Positions 17,027 through 25,180 are shown, numbered from the stretch's first letter. The stretch: 40,186 nucleotides of DNA from Candidatus Bathyarchaeota archaeon (GCA_020348365.1 CP070749.1:685346-725531), one strand, 5' to 3'. The notes: generated from the sequence alone by a model not told the origin. A program made the numbers and translations.

Positions 17027-17371
17027 CTATTTTTCTTCTCTGTACTCGGCTAACAAAGTCAAGATTCCCTCAAGCTTAGACGTTTCCACGATTCTACGCC
17101 CGCCACCCAGAAAAGCGCGAATCTCCTCTATGCTTTCGGGAATACAGTTTACTATCTGGACAGCTTCTTCCTCTTCCAACTCGAAGTCATCTACCAGACG
17201 CTTCACCAATTCCTTCCCAGCGCGGTAGTTTACCTTGGAAAACTTCGCTGCGTAATCTAAGGATCGTCTCTGGAACTGGTCAAGACGCTCCTCGCCTATC
17301 GATTCGAGTATCTTCTTCACTTCTGGGATTGTGACAAAGCGTTTTTTCGTGGTTTTCTTGGGCATTCTCAT
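17027..17371 (-). CDS. rpoF: RNA polymerase subunit Rpb4/RpoF
   Basis: Rpo4 forms the stalk of archaeal RNA polymerase with Rpo7 and helps initiation and RNA binding. This 114-residue protein has the family layout: an N-terminal strand VTIPEVKKILESIG, a long helix with DYAAKFSKV and a C-terminal helical HRDC-like part (EEAVQIVNCIPESIEEIRAFL). Its ATG overlaps the stop of L21e by four bases (ATGA), showing translational coupling. It is the last gene before a 224-base spacer leading to DUF655. Confidence 0.93.
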   Translation of the reverse strand: MRMPKKTTKKRFVTIPEVKKILESIGEERLDQFQRRSLDYAAKFSKVNYRAGKELVKRLVDDFELEEEEAVQIVNCIPESIEEIRAFLGGGRRIVETSKLEGILTLLAEYREEK

Positions 17372-17667
17372 CCCCCGGTCATTGGCTTCAGATGCTCCGG
17401 TCGTGCAATTATCTCCTTGATTGCATCTCCTTGTGGAACCTCTACAACGTAAGCTCTGCCTCGTTTATCGGCTATTACACCTGTCCTTCCATGATATCTT
17501 CGGTGTGGCATCCCTTTGAGGACGCTCGGATTTACTTTGATCACCACTTTCTCTCCAGGCTTGTATTCATGGAGTATCTTGCTCAGTCCTGTTTTTCCCC
17601 GTTCTCTAGGCTTTCTCCTCAACAGTGAACGCGTTCTTTTCCGATAGCCCTTTGATTTTCTTCCCAT
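17368..17667 (-). CDS. rpl21e: Large-subunit ribosomal protein L21e
   Basis: This 99-residue basic protein is L21e, present only in archaea and eukaryotes. Its pattern is GRKSKGYRKRTRSLLRRKPR, then KILHEYKPGEKVVIKVNPSV, PHRRYHGRTGVIADKRGRAY and VEVPQGDAIKEIIARPEHL. It starts one base after the pus10 stop and overlaps rpoF, so the pus10-rpl21e-rpoF group is one tight operon, probably led by srp54. Confidence 0.96.
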   Translation of the reverse strand: MGRKSKGYRKRTRSLLRRKPRERGKTGLSKILHEYKPGEKVVIKVNPSVLKGMPHRRYHGRTGVIADKRGRAYVVEVPQGDAIKEIIARPEHLKPMTGG

Positions 17668-17668
17668 C

Positions 17669-18997
17669 CTAATCTTCTCTGGGGATTATCTCCAACACAT
17701 CAAGACTTATAGGCTCAGCCTTGACGCCAATGAGTTCAGACACATTTGGATTTGTTCGTCCCTCATCACCAGTTATCAGCTCCTTGACATAGAGGCCTCC
17801 CTGACAATGTATTCTCATTTCCATACGGTTTGGCTTCAACCTCTTTGTTTTCGCCTCATATATGTACTTTTCCCGAACACGATCCGCTCTTCGGTGCAAG
17901 ACGCGTAGAGGCGTTTGCTGGCGGATAATCGTGTTGGTGAGGGTTTGCTCCAAGATTCTCAACTCCTCGTCCGAGACTACTCTGTTTGACTCGATGACTA
18001 CATTGTACATTTTGGATGCACCCTCCCTTTTCTTCAATCTTCTAACCGCTTCCTTATCAGCAAAACGTAGACTCAAAACCTTCACCTTGGCTTCCGCCTG
18101 CTGATTTATAGCCTTCGTGAGGTCTTGCAGGTCTACTAATCGCCTTTTCGGTTTCTTAATCTCAACAACAAAGGGCCTCCCACGGCCAAGCATGCGAACG
18201 TCTACATCCTCTCGTCCCGCAGCGTGAAGCGCCGTCTCTTCTCCGTCAGATTCTTCTAAGAGTGGGGCTGAAATGATTTCTTCAACCGATTCTGAATACA
18301 TCTTTCCAGTCCAGTTGCACTCGCCGCAGCCTTTGCCCCTACAGTTTGGACAAAACCATCTGGATTGTGGAATTCCACGGACGAGTTTTCTATATCTTCC
18401 CGCTATGTAGAGCGGGTTCACTTGAAGTGTGACTTCATCGCTGAAGGGATTCACTATGACGACCACATCGGGTGTCCTATACTCTACCGTCTTCTCTACG
18501 ATTCTAGAGATTTCCTTTCCGATTTCACGACTAAACCCGTTCCGCATGCCCTCACCATGCTTCACTTCGAACTCAGCTTTGAATTCGTCTTCCTTTTCCT
18601 CCACTCTACTCGGGAGGTTTATGCCCACAAGAAATGTGGCGTAGTCATAGTCCGCCAGTTTCTCTACTGCGCTACTTACTAATGCTGGCAATTGTTCAAA
18701 GCGCCCCTCACAGAGGTGGCACCCTAGTTTTTTCCCAACCGTTTTCATCATCTTCGTTAACACTTCAGCCGCCATGTCAAAAGACCCATTCGTCACCAGA
18801 GTCCTTAACAATAAGAACCCTCCTCTTTCGCCCATGAGCGCTAGTTTGTTGGCCTTCATGGTCAGCAACGTCTTCATCACGTCGCCCCGTTTCTCATCGT
18901 CAAGTCCATAGCCTAGGAGGGCAAATTGCCTTCCTAAGCAGTGGTTGCAGAGGGAATATTTTTCAAGCATCCTCTGTGCCTTTTCAAGTATCCTCAT
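17669..18997 (-). CDS. pus10: tRNA pseudouridine synthase Pus10
   Basis: Pus10 makes pseudouridine at positions 54 and 55 of archaeal tRNAs. The protein of about 442 residues begins with a zinc-binding part (CNHCLG with C17 and C20, then CHLCEG with C93 and C96), followed by a THUMP-like region. A second cysteine group in the middle reads CPNCRGKGCGECNWTG. The catalytic domain has the invariant Asp in GREDVDVRMLGRGRPFV near residues 260-265 and ends with YVKELITGDEGRTNPNVSEL. I prefer ATG at 18997 because GGGGTGG lies just before it; the ATG five codons upstream (19012) is also possible. It lies between srp54 and rpl21e on one strand. Confidence 0.94.
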   Translation of the reverse strand: MRILEKAQRMLEKYSLCNHCLGRQFALLGYGLDDEKRGDVMKTLLTMKANKLALMGERGGFLLLRTLVTNGSFDMAAEVLTKMMKTVGKKLGCHLCEGRFEQLPALVSSAVEKLADYDYATFLVGINLPSRVEEKEDEFKAEFEVKHGEGMRNGFSREIGKEISRIVEKTVEYRTPDVVVIVNPFSDEVTLQVNPLYIAGRYRKLVRGIPQSRWFCPNCRGKGCGECNWTGKMYSESVEEIISAPLLEESDGEETALHAAGREDVDVRMLGRGRPFVVEIKKPKRRLVDLQDLTKAINQQAEAKVKVLSLRFADKEAVRRLKKREGASKMYNVVIESNRVVSDEELRILEQTLTNTIIRQQTPLRVLHRRADRVREKYIYEAKTKRLKPNRMEMRIHCQGGLYVKELITGDEGRTNPNVSELIGVKAEPISLDVLEIIPRED

Positions 18998-19043
18998 GAG
19001 AAGCCACCCCATTCTGTATCAGGATAATTCCAGATTCTCTTCT

Positions 19044-20369
19044 CTACCTCGTTGGAAACTTCTTTCCAAGAAGAGGGAGTCCCTTCCTTCTGAAGGTTTT
19101 CATCATCTTCTTCATCGTCTTGTACTGCTTGAGAAGCTCCTTCACTTCTTTCTCGCTTGTACCTGAGCCACGAGCCACACGGCGTACCCTTGAAGAATTG
19201 AATATCTTGGGGTTCTCCCTCTCTTCAGGGGTCATAGACTCGATGATGATTCGCCATTTCTCCATGTGGCCCTCAGCCATCTCCATCATATCGTCAGGTA
19301 TTTTATAGGTTAGTCCCGGAACCATCTTAAGCAAATGCCTTAGAGGTCCGAGGCTTCTCATGGATTTGACCTGCTCGTACATGTCCGTGAGGGTGAACCT
19401 CCCACTCAGAAAGGCTTGAAGTTTCTTCTCTGGCACCTCCACCTCTGCCTCACGCACTTTCTCGATGAGACTCTGTAGGTCCCCCATTCCTAGCAGTCTG
19501 CCGACAAATCGGGACGGAACAAACGCCTCCATATCACCGATTTTCTCACCTGTGCCGATGAATTTTATCGGTGCGCCTATAGTGGCAACGGCGGATAACG
19601 CACCTCCACCCCTTGCAGAACCATCGAGCTTCGCGACAAAGATGGAGCCAATCGGTGTAGCTTCGTGAAAGGCTTTTGCTTGCGTGGCAGCTTGCTGGCC
19701 GATTGTGCCATCAATGACCAAAATGACCTCTCTGGGTTTGACCCTTTTCTCCATCGTCCTCATCTCTTTGATCAGACTTTTCTCGTTCTTGTGTCGCCCT
19801 GCTGTGTCGAGGATGATTATGTCATAGTTATCGAACTTCTTCAGTCCATCCAAAGCTATTTGGATTGAGTTCTTTACTTTCGGATTTCCATATACTGGAA
19901 CGTTCGCCAGTTTTCCAAGCTGTTCTAGCTGAGCTAGAGCGCCCGGCCTATAGGTGTCTGTGCAGACCAGTGCAGTATTCAGTCCCCTCTTCTGGAAGTA
20001 TTTGGCGAGTTTCGCCGATGTCGTCGTTTTTCCTGATCCTTGGATTCCAACGAGCATGAGGATGTTACTTTTTCCAGTCCTTATCTTCAGTAAGGCTGAT
20101 TTCTCACCGAGAATGTGTGTTAACTCCTCGTAAACAACCTTCACCAGATGTTCTCTTCTCGATACGCCTTTTGGAAGCTTCTCATTGAGGGCTCTATCTT
20201 CTATCCGTTTAGAGATTTCTAGAACAAGTTTTACATTAACATCTGACTGTAGCAGAGAGCGTTGGATGTCGCGACCGAGCTCTTTGACCAGTGCTTCGTC
20301 TATAACGGACGCTCGGAAAACCTTCCTGAGTGCCTCATATAACGAAGAGCCGAGACGCTCCAGAACCAT
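19044..20369 (-). CDS. srp54: Signal recognition particle protein SRP54
   Basis: SRP54 is the GTPase that binds signal sequences on ribosomes and delivers them to the membrane receptor. The 441-residue protein has the helical N domain. The G domain follows, with P-loop GIQGSGKTT (108-116), DTYRPGALAQLEQL, DTAGRH (188-193) and AKLDGSARGGGALSA. The Met-rich M domain has GDMEAFVPSRFVGRLLGMGD and the RNA-binding segment SSRVRRVARGSGTSEKEVKEL. Length is normal. TTTTAAAT at 20404-20411 is a well-placed TATA box. It heads the operon srp54-pus10-rpl21e-rpoF. Confidence 0.97.
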   Translation of the reverse strand: MVLERLGSSLYEALRKVFRASVIDEALVKELGRDIQRSLLQSDVNVKLVLEISKRIEDRALNEKLPKGVSRREHLVKVVYEELTHILGEKSALLKIRTGKSNILMLVGIQGSGKTTTSAKLAKYFQKRGLNTALVCTDTYRPGALAQLEQLGKLANVPVYGNPKVKNSIQIALDGLKKFDNYDIIILDTAGRHKNEKSLIKEMRTMEKRVKPREVILVIDGTIGQQAATQAKAFHEATPIGSIFVAKLDGSARGGGALSAVATIGAPIKFIGTGEKIGDMEAFVPSRFVGRLLGMGDLQSLIEKVREAEVEVPEKKLQAFLSGRFTLTDMYEQVKSMRSLGPLRHLLKMVPGLTYKIPDDMMEMAEGHMEKWRIIIESMTPEERENPKIFNSSRVRRVARGSGTSEKEVKELLKQYKTMKKMMKTFRRKGLPLLGKKFPTR

Positions 20370-20403
20370 ATTGCCTTCTCCAATTCTAAACCTAGATTCA
20401 CGC

Positions 20404-20411
20404 TTTTAAAT
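20404..20411 (-). promoter_or_regulatory. TATA box of srp54 operon
   Basis: ATTTAAAA on the minus strand lies 35-42 bases upstream of the srp54 ATG and is probably the main promoter for srp54, pus10, rpl21e and rpoF. Confidence 0.55.
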
Positions 20412-20490
20412 ACATTTACTGCGAGGCAGGCTGTCCGCCCACCAAAACTCTTTTTTCTCCCATCAGCAATTTAGAAGAGAGGGATGTCTT

Positions 20491-21234
20491 TTGTCTGAAG
20501 CCGTCAGAATTGTTGAGAAGAAGCGTATACCTTCAGGAGCTATCATGCTCCAAGGCCTTCCTGATGTGGGTTTAGTCGGCTTGATAGCAACCTCATACAT
20601 AATCTCTGAACTCAACTTGGACGAGATAGCCTATGTCGACTCAGACCTCCTACCGCCAATAGTAGTTCTGCATAAGGGACTCCCACACGCGCCACTTAGA
20701 ATCTATGGTAACAAGGATCTAATCGCGGCCATCTCTGAAATAGCAGTTCCCGTAAAGGCGCTACACCGAATAATGAGGAAACTTGTGGACTGGGCTGAAT
20801 CAAAAAACGTCACAATGATTCTGTCTATGGGGGGGCTGCCCGTCCAGAACAGACAGGATATCAAGGAACCGAAAGTCTTTGGGGCAGGCTCGAGTGAAGC
20901 CTCACTCAAGTTGTTGCGTGAAAAGGGACTAGAAATACTCAATGAAGGCTTCATAGTTGGTCCTCAGGCGCTAACTATGCGGTACTGTGTCGAAAGAAAG
21001 CTCACAGCCGTAGCGCTTCTCGCTCAATCATTCTTCAACTATCCTGACCCTGAGGCTTCAGCGGTAGCTATAAAGAAGTTTGCTCAAATCACAGACAAGA
21101 AAGTAGATGTCTCAGACCTTCTTGAGAAGGGCGAGGAAATACGGCTGAGAGCCAGAGACATTATGCGGAGAACCCAAAGCGAGCTGAACCAAATGAAGAA
21201 GTCGCAGGAGTACGACCTTCCATTATATGTTTGA
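20491..21234 (+). CDS. PAC2 family protein (proteasome-assembly-chaperone-like)
   Basis: This 247-residue protein belongs to the PAC2 family, whose eukaryotic members help assemble the 20S proteasome; archaeal homologues may do the same. Family marks are GAIMLQGLPDVGLVGLIATS near the start, LPPIVVLHKGLPHAPLRIYG, MILSMGGLPVQNRQ and VGPQALTMRYC, and a C-terminal coiled helix rich in Arg and Glu. The start is TTG, followed by the conserved EAVRIVEKK. Its end overlaps the region before hsp20, so the two genes may be co-expressed, consistent with a protein quality-control pair. Confidence 0.88.
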   Translation: MSEAVRIVEKKRIPSGAIMLQGLPDVGLVGLIATSYIISELNLDEIAYVDSDLLPPIVVLHKGLPHAPLRIYGNKDLIAAISEIAVPVKALHRIMRKLVDWAESKNVTMILSMGGLPVQNRQDIKEPKVFGAGSSEASLKLLREKGLEILNEGFIVGPQALTMRYCVERKLTAVALLAQSFFNYPDPEASAVAIKKFAQITDKKVDVSDLLEKGEEIRLRARDIMRRTQSELNQMKKSQEYDLPLYV

Positions 21235-21247
21235 GGAGGAAAGGGGA

Positions 21248-21691
21248 ATGTATGGAGAGAGAAGGAAGCGCTCAGTTTTTGAGATAGTAAGGGAGTATAT
21301 GGAACGTCTCGATGCTTGGGCTGACGAGTTGCTTGAGTCACCAGAACATCCTAGCTGGGATGTCCAGTCTTGCTGCCTTGAACCCCTATGTGATATCTCA
21401 GTTACAGCCGACGAGGTTGTCGTTACCGCCGACCTTCCATACGCACAGCCTGAAACCATTGTAGTGGAGGCGGTGGAAGATAACCTCATCGAGATTTCAG
21501 CGAAGATAAAGCGAAAAGTAAGGTTTGGCGACTTCGGGATAACCCACCGAAAAGGGGAGTTCTCATCGTTCCGCTCACGCGCTCGCATCCCTATGCCTGT
21601 CGAGACTGATCGGATGAAAATACATTTCAAACGTGGGATTCTGGAAGTTCATTTGTCCAGAAAGAAGGGGCATAGAGTAAAGATAGAGTGA
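21248..21691 (+). CDS. Small heat shock protein, Hsp20/alpha-crystallin family
   Basis: This protein of about 147 residues contains an alpha-crystallin domain: a strand set PLCDISVTADEVVVTADLP, then TIVVEAVEDNLIEISAKI, and the closing FKRGILEVHLSRKKGHRVKI. The G-I-L sequence in the last conserved strand is typical. A helical N-terminal part (RSVFEIVREYMERLDAWADEL) would mediate oligomer assembly. Such proteins hold unfolded proteins without ATP. ATG at 21248 is preferred because GGAGGAAAGGGGA stands just before it; an ATG at 21227 that overlaps the PAC2 stop is also in frame. Confidence 0.9.
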   Translation: MYGERRKRSVFEIVREYMERLDAWADELLESPEHPSWDVQSCCLEPLCDISVTADEVVVTADLPYAQPETIVVEAVEDNLIEISAKIKRKVRFGDFGITHRKGEFSSFRSRARIPMPVETDRMKIHFKRGILEVHLSRKKGHRVKIE

Positions 21692-22012
21692 GTAACGGCT
21701 ATTAAGAAGTCAGAAGAATCAAACGGAGAGCCTAGAAATTGATTAATGGTGATTAATTGTATGCACGCCGCTTCTCACATAATTGATAGATTCAATCGTT
21801 AAGAGGAATAGCCGGGGACTTGGGGGCTTCTGCACATGGAGCGCGCGCGTGGTGGGAGTGGGAACAAACTTAGTTAGTGGAAGAAGAGCCAAGAAGAAAG
21901 ATACAGAACAATGTTAGAGTAGTCGCCCGCACTCTGACAAAACAAACCGCAAAAGCAACAAGAATATGTAGTTCATTAACGGATAGATAGACTCAGAAGG
22001 TTTTGCAAAAGC
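21692..22012. other. Non-coding interval before the sRNA, nothing identified
   Basis: No gene is supported here. A short GC-rich patch at about 21810-21862 stands out from AT-rich flanks but forms no long perfect hairpin that I could find. Possibly it holds part of the hsp20 3' region. Confidence 0.4.
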
Positions 22013-22080
22013 CTTGAAGCCTCAGCGCTGATTAGTGTCTTCACAGGTCCGACGGCTCTTCTTGCATCATCGGCTTCAAG
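22013..22080 (-). ncRNA. Box C/D sRNA (rRNA or tRNA 2'-O-methylation guide)
   Basis: Read on the minus strand, this 68-nt element has every part of an archaeal double-guide C/D sRNA in order. A 5' stem strand CTTGAAGCC is followed by one G, box C ATGATGC, the 12-nt guide AAGAAGAGCCGT, box D' CGGA, the spacer CCT, box C' GTGAAGA, the 12-nt guide CACTAATCAGCG, box D CTGA and the 3' stem strand GGCTTCAAG. The two stem strands are perfectly complementary over 9 bp. UGAUG of box C and CUGA of box D allow the kink-turn with tandem G-A pairs; C' and D' also allow it. By the D+5 rule the guides point to a nucleotide in ACGGCTCTTCTT and the G in CGCTGATTAGTG. I could not name the target rRNA or tRNA positions. 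It lies 66 bases downstream of aIF5A on the same strand, with an ATTAAA box upstream. Confidence 0.8.
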
Positions 22081-22111
22081 AGAAGTTGTCCAATCTCCTT
22101 AATGAGACTTG

Positions 22112-22117
22112 TTTAAT
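22112..22117 (-). promoter_or_regulatory. Probable TATA box of the C/D sRNA
   Basis: ATTAAA on the minus strand, within AGATTAAACA, is centred about 34 bases upstream of the 5' stem of the sRNA. This suggests its own transcription, although release from the aIF5A mRNA is also possible. Confidence 0.4.
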
Positions 22118-22146
22118 CTAAAGAGAGCTTAAGCTGTACTTTCGTG

Positions 22147-22551
22147 CTAGCTTTTTGTTCTCATTATCTTTGTTCTGCCCAGGATGCGCCAGTACTCAAC
22201 CTCAACCCCAGAGGCGAGTCTGGATGTCAACGCTTTGTCATCTGGCGTCGGAGCTTCAAAAACAGCGTATGTTTCGAGATCCATCAGCTGCACTGCTGAC
22301 GGTAGCAATGCTATAACCTGTGCGCCTCTCTTATCGATAATTGGAACCTCAACTTGTGCGCTGACAGGCCTAACGAGGGTTCTCTTCGTCCCGTCAAAGA
22401 CTCCTATGGCAACTATTCTCGCCTTTGCGGATCCATGTTTTCCTGGCTTCGACTTTGAATAGCTAGCTATGCGACAAGGTTCATTTTCTATCATCACGTA
22501 GCTGCCGACCTTTAGGGCTCCCAAATCCATAGGTTTGCTCATTGTATTCAC
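22147..22551 (-). CDS. eif5A: Translation factor aIF5A
   Basis: aIF5A binds stalled ribosomes and promotes peptide-bond formation at difficult sequences; it carries hypusine or deoxyhypusine. The 134-residue protein has the N-terminal SH3-like domain with the modification loop SKSKPGKHGSAKAR, where K38 is the target lysine, and a C-terminal OB domain (IIDKRGAQVIALLPSAVQLMD). Length is normal. The ATG at 22551 or the one three codons later can both serve. No deoxyhypusine synthase is seen nearby. The C/D sRNA lies just downstream on the same strand. Confidence 0.96.
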   Translation of the reverse strand: MNTMSKPMDLGALKVGSYVMIENEPCRIASYSKSKPGKHGSAKARIVAIGVFDGTKRTLVRPVSAQVEVPIIDKRGAQVIALLPSAVQLMDLETYAVFEAPTPDDKALTSRLASGVEVEYWRILGRTKIMRTKS

Positions 22552-22648
22552 CTTAATATACAGCAGTTTTCATTCAGCAAGTAGATACATTAAGGTATCG
22601 TATGAAGTCTATACTATTGCCGCATCATTTAATGTTCTCCCATATCAG

Positions 22649-22656
22649 TTTAAATA
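22649..22656 (+). promoter_or_regulatory. TATA box of NAD kinase gene
   Basis: TTTAAATA lies 33-40 bases before the GTG at 22689. It falls inside the longest open frame, which makes the upstream ATG at 22602 unlikely as the start. Confidence 0.6.
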
Positions 22657-22688
22657 GTGAGCACAATTATCAATCTGAGGGAAGGACA

Positions 22689-23525
22689 GTGTTCAACGCT
22701 GTCAGCATAATCGCGAGAGTTGATCAGAGAAAGGCATTGGATTTCGCGACAAATCTTATAGAGCATCTGGAAGCTAGAGGGCTAGCCGTCTCCCTAGAGC
22801 CAAGGCTCGCAAAACACGCCAAAAGGAAAGAGTCCGCGATAACGCTGAAAGAGATGAAGACCGACCTGATCATAACCGTGGGGGGCGACGGCACTATACT
22901 CAGAACGTGCCTCTTGCTTCCGAAGCCTGAGCCGCCAATCCTCGCCATCAACATGGGTGTACGTGGGTTTCTCGCGGAAGTACCCCCAGAAAAGGGACTA
23001 GACGCTGTGAATAGGTGCCTCAATGGGAATTTTCATCTGGAAAAATGCATGAAGCTATCTTCTTCAATCGAAGCCAAAAGACTGCCCGACGCTTTGAACG
23101 AAGTTCTGATAACCTCTCAGGCGCCGTCCAAGCTATTACACGTCAGGATCAGAAAGGATGAGACAGCGGTAGCTGAGTGTCGAGCGGATGGCATGCTTGT
23201 TGCGTCTCAAGTGGGATCCACGGGCTATTCGCTATCAGCGGGGGGACCCGTTTTGGACCCTGATGTTGACGCATTTGTATTCACTCCCATCTGTCCTTTG
23301 ACCGCCTTTCATCCCCTGGTCTTCTCAGCGAAGAATACGATCCTCATACAGCTTCTCAAGCCCAAGAAGGCGTTTGTCGTTTTGGATGGTCACTATCGAG
23401 CTGAGATGAATCCGAAGAACCCTCGAATCAGTGTTTCGAAGTCTGAGCATGAATCTTCGTTCGTTCGCTTTGACGATGGTTTTTACCGTCGTTTGAAGAG
23501 TAGGCTCCTCTTTGCTAGGAGCTAG
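22689..23525 (+). CDS. nadK: NAD kinase
   Basis: NAD kinase phosphorylates NAD to NADP with ATP or polyphosphate. The 278-residue protein has the hallmark LIITVGGDGTILRT (GGDG at 65-68), the second motif INMGVRGFLAEVPP, the NEVLI box and the conserved ADGMLVASQVGSTGYSLSAG. The open frame extends 29 codons upstream to 22602, but that part has no family similarity and contains the TATA box. GTG at 22689 follows GAGGGAAGGA and directly precedes the first conserved strand, so it is taken as the start. The end overlaps nob1 by about 14 bases. Confidence 0.93.
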   Translation: MFNAVSIIARVDQRKALDFATNLIEHLEARGLAVSLEPRLAKHAKRKESAITLKEMKTDLIITVGGDGTILRTCLLLPKPEPPILAINMGVRGFLAEVPPEKGLDAVNRCLNGNFHLEKCMKLSSSIEAKRLPDALNEVLITSQAPSKLLHVRIRKDETAVAECRADGMLVASQVGSTGYSLSAGGPVLDPDVDAFVFTPICPLTAFHPLVFSAKNTILIQLLKPKKAFVVLDGHYRAEMNPKNPRISVSKSEHESSFVRFDDGFYRRLKSRLLFARS

Positions 23526-24066
23526 AGTATTGACGCCTCAAAAGGTTCTAGTTCTAGACACATCGGCGTTCATCGCTGGTTTTGATTCGTTATCAGTTGG
23601 TGAGGCGCAGTATTCTGTTCCTGAGGTTGGGCGTGAACTTCTCTTGAATTCGCTGACCAAGCTGAGATTCACCACTGCAGTAGACAATGGAAGATTGAAG
23701 ATTAAGGTCCCTGCTGAGGAAGCTCTTGGAAGAGTGAAGGAGGCTTCTAGAAAGGTGGGGGATGTCCTTTTTCTTTCTGACGCCGATTTACAGGTGTTGG
23801 CTCTTGCTCTTGAGCTGAAGGCTGAAGGTTATGACCCACAGATTGTGACAGATGATTACTCTATCCAGAACGTGGCTGACCAGTTAGGGATAGCGTTTGC
23901 TCCTCTCATGACTTTTGGGATAAGATTTCGCCTAGAATGGGTGATCTATTGTCCAGCCTGCCACCGTAAATACTCTTCAGACCACAGTCTCAAGTCTTGT
24001 GAGGTCTGCGGCACGAAGCTCAAAAGAAAGCCTTTGGGAAAAAGGGCCGTAAGAGAGAGCGAGTAA
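23512..24066 (+). CDS. nob1: rRNA-processing endonuclease Nob1
   Basis: Nob1 cuts precursor 16S rRNA at its 3' end (site D). The 184-residue protein has a PIN nuclease domain with metal-binding Asp residues in LVLDTSAFIAG (D16), LSDADLQVLALAL (D90, D92) and IVTDDYSIQN (D114, D115). A C-terminal zinc ribbon has C147, C150, C163 and C166 (CPAC...CEVCG). The TTG at 23512 gives an overlap with nadK; a TTG at 23530, five codons before the catalytic strand, is an alternative. Together with KsgA, the METTL5-like methylase and the C/D sRNA it forms part of the ribosome-maturation content of this window. Confidence 0.93.
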   Translation: MLGARVLTPQKVLVLDTSAFIAGFDSLSVGEAQYSVPEVGRELLLNSLTKLRFTTAVDNGRLKIKVPAEEALGRVKEASRKVGDVLFLSDADLQVLALALELKAEGYDPQIVTDDYSIQNVADQLGIAFAPLMTFGIRFRLEWVIYCPACHRKYSSDHSLKSCEVCGTKLKRKPLGKRAVRESE

Positions 24067-24104
24067 TGTTTTCCGGTGGTCTCGGCTGAGAGCTTGTATA
24101 GAGT

Positions 24105-24926
24105 CTAAGATTGTGCTTCTCTTAGTTCATTGAAGGTTTTATTGTATTCCACCGTCTTTTCTGCTGGATTCTCAGAGTAGATTATGGCTCTTCCCACATT
24201 TATGAGAATGTTTCTTCCAGCTGCTTTAATCACCTTCTCTTCATCACCTTTCTGGGTGCCTATGCCTGGGATTAGGAAGAGCTTGTCTTCTCCGGCTCGG
24301 ACTCTTATGGTTCTAATGTCTGCTTCTGTTACGTGTCCTGTGGCGCCTATGACGCACCCGTCGGCAGCGTACCCTTTTACATCCTCGGCGATGGCGATGA
24401 AGAGGGGTCTGCCCATAATTGTTGCTTGGGTTTGGTATTTGAGGGCTTCTGGGTTTGAGGTTAGGGTTAGGGCTATTATGCCAATTGGAGGTTTGTAGTT
24501 GTGGGCTGTATCGACGGTGGCTTGGAGGTTTCCCAGGAGAGGGTTAAAGGTTATGGCGTCGTAACCGCACTCGTGTATGTGGAAGAGGGCGGAGTCTATT
24601 GAGGCGCCTATGTCGCTCAGCTTGTAGTCAAGGATAGAGAGAGCACCTGCGTTGTGGATGGCGGTTGTGAGGGTTTCGTGCTGGTCTTTGGTGAAGCCCC
24701 AAACGTATTGTTGGTTTGGCTTGTAGGCACAGCAGAAATCCCCTGTCTGTTCTATTATGTCCAAGCAGAATACAAGTCTGGCCACGTTCTCATCTGCTTC
24801 TTCCAGATACTTCTTGGATATTGTGTTCTGGCTTCTTTGTCTAGGCAAAGCTGGGTCTAAACCTACACATAAGATGCTGTTTTTTCCTTCTGAAAACTGG
24901 GAGTATCTTTCTGCAAATCCCATCAT
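24105..24926 (-). CDS. pyrF: Orotidine 5'-phosphate decarboxylase (type 2 PyrF)
   Basis: OMP decarboxylase makes UMP in the last step of pyrimidine synthesis. The 273-residue TIM-barrel protein has ILCVGLDPALP near the start and the catalytic Asp-Lys-Asp set in ILDYKLSDIGASID (D100, K102, D105). ITFNPLLG and a phosphate-binding end VIKAAGRNILINVGRAI complete the pattern. Length and YKPNQQYVWGF mark it as the longer type 2 form, common in some bacteria and archaea. No other pyrimidine genes are next to it. It is convergent with nob1. Confidence 0.93.
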   Translation of the reverse strand: MMGFAERYSQFSEGKNSILCVGLDPALPRQRSQNTISKKYLEEADENVARLVFCLDIIEQTGDFCCAYKPNQQYVWGFTKDQHETLTTAIHNAGALSILDYKLSDIGASIDSALFHIHECGYDAITFNPLLGNLQATVDTAHNYKPPIGIIALTLTSNPEALKYQTQATIMGRPLFIAIAEDVKGYAADGCVIGATGHVTEADIRTIRVRAGEDKLFLIPGIGTQKGDEEKVIKAAGRNILINVGRAIIYSENPAEKTVEYNKTFNELREAQS

Positions 24927-25063
24927 TTTCGTGTTCCTCAGCCTTTACAGTCATTGCTATGTCAGGGAATTAAAGACTTTTTGGAGATTGGAGATAACAA
25001 TTGACGATGCCGCGCGTTAATTACTGTATTTTACAATCCATGGTTTGCATACATGCATAGTAT

Positions 25064-25180
25064 TGGCGCCGGGGATGGGATTTGAACCCATGAGGGCCCA
25101 AAGACCCACTGGCTGCCACGTCTGAGCCCCTATTGTAGAGAGATCTCGAGGCCAGCGCATTACCGCTCTGCCACCCCGGC
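25064..25180 (-). tRNA. tRNA-Ser(CGA) with a 30-nt intron
   Basis: On the minus strand the acceptor stem GCCGGGG pairs with CCCCGGC, followed by discriminator G and encoded CCA. The D arm has GCAGAGCGGTAATGC. The anticodon stem CTGGC/GCCAG encloses loop CTCGAG-A with anticodon CGA. A long variable arm (GGGTC...GGCCC) marks a class II tRNA such as serine. The T arm is ATGGG TTCAAAT CCCAT. An intron at 25115-25144 splits the loop at the usual 37/38 position. Confidence 0.93.
25115..25144 (-). other. Intron of tRNA-Ser(CGA)
   Basis: These 30 nt interrupt the anticodon loop one base after the anticodon, where archaeal introns are cut by the tRNA splicing endonuclease. Removing them restores a 7-nt loop CTCGAGA and a perfect 5-bp stem. 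I could not fit an unambiguous canonical bulge-helix-bulge by eye. Confidence 0.75.

Noticed and set aside
21994..22116. Minus-strand open stretch translating to a protein-like peptide (DDARRAVGPVKTLISAEASR and on), first read as a frameshifted gene relic
   Set aside because: It has no start codon and is short, and the same bases make up a complete box C/D sRNA with terminal stem, which explains the sequence better.
22602..22688. N-terminal 29-codon extension of NAD kinase from ATG at 22602
   Set aside because: It contains the TATA box, has no family similarity, and GTG at 22689 with a purine-rich site fits better.
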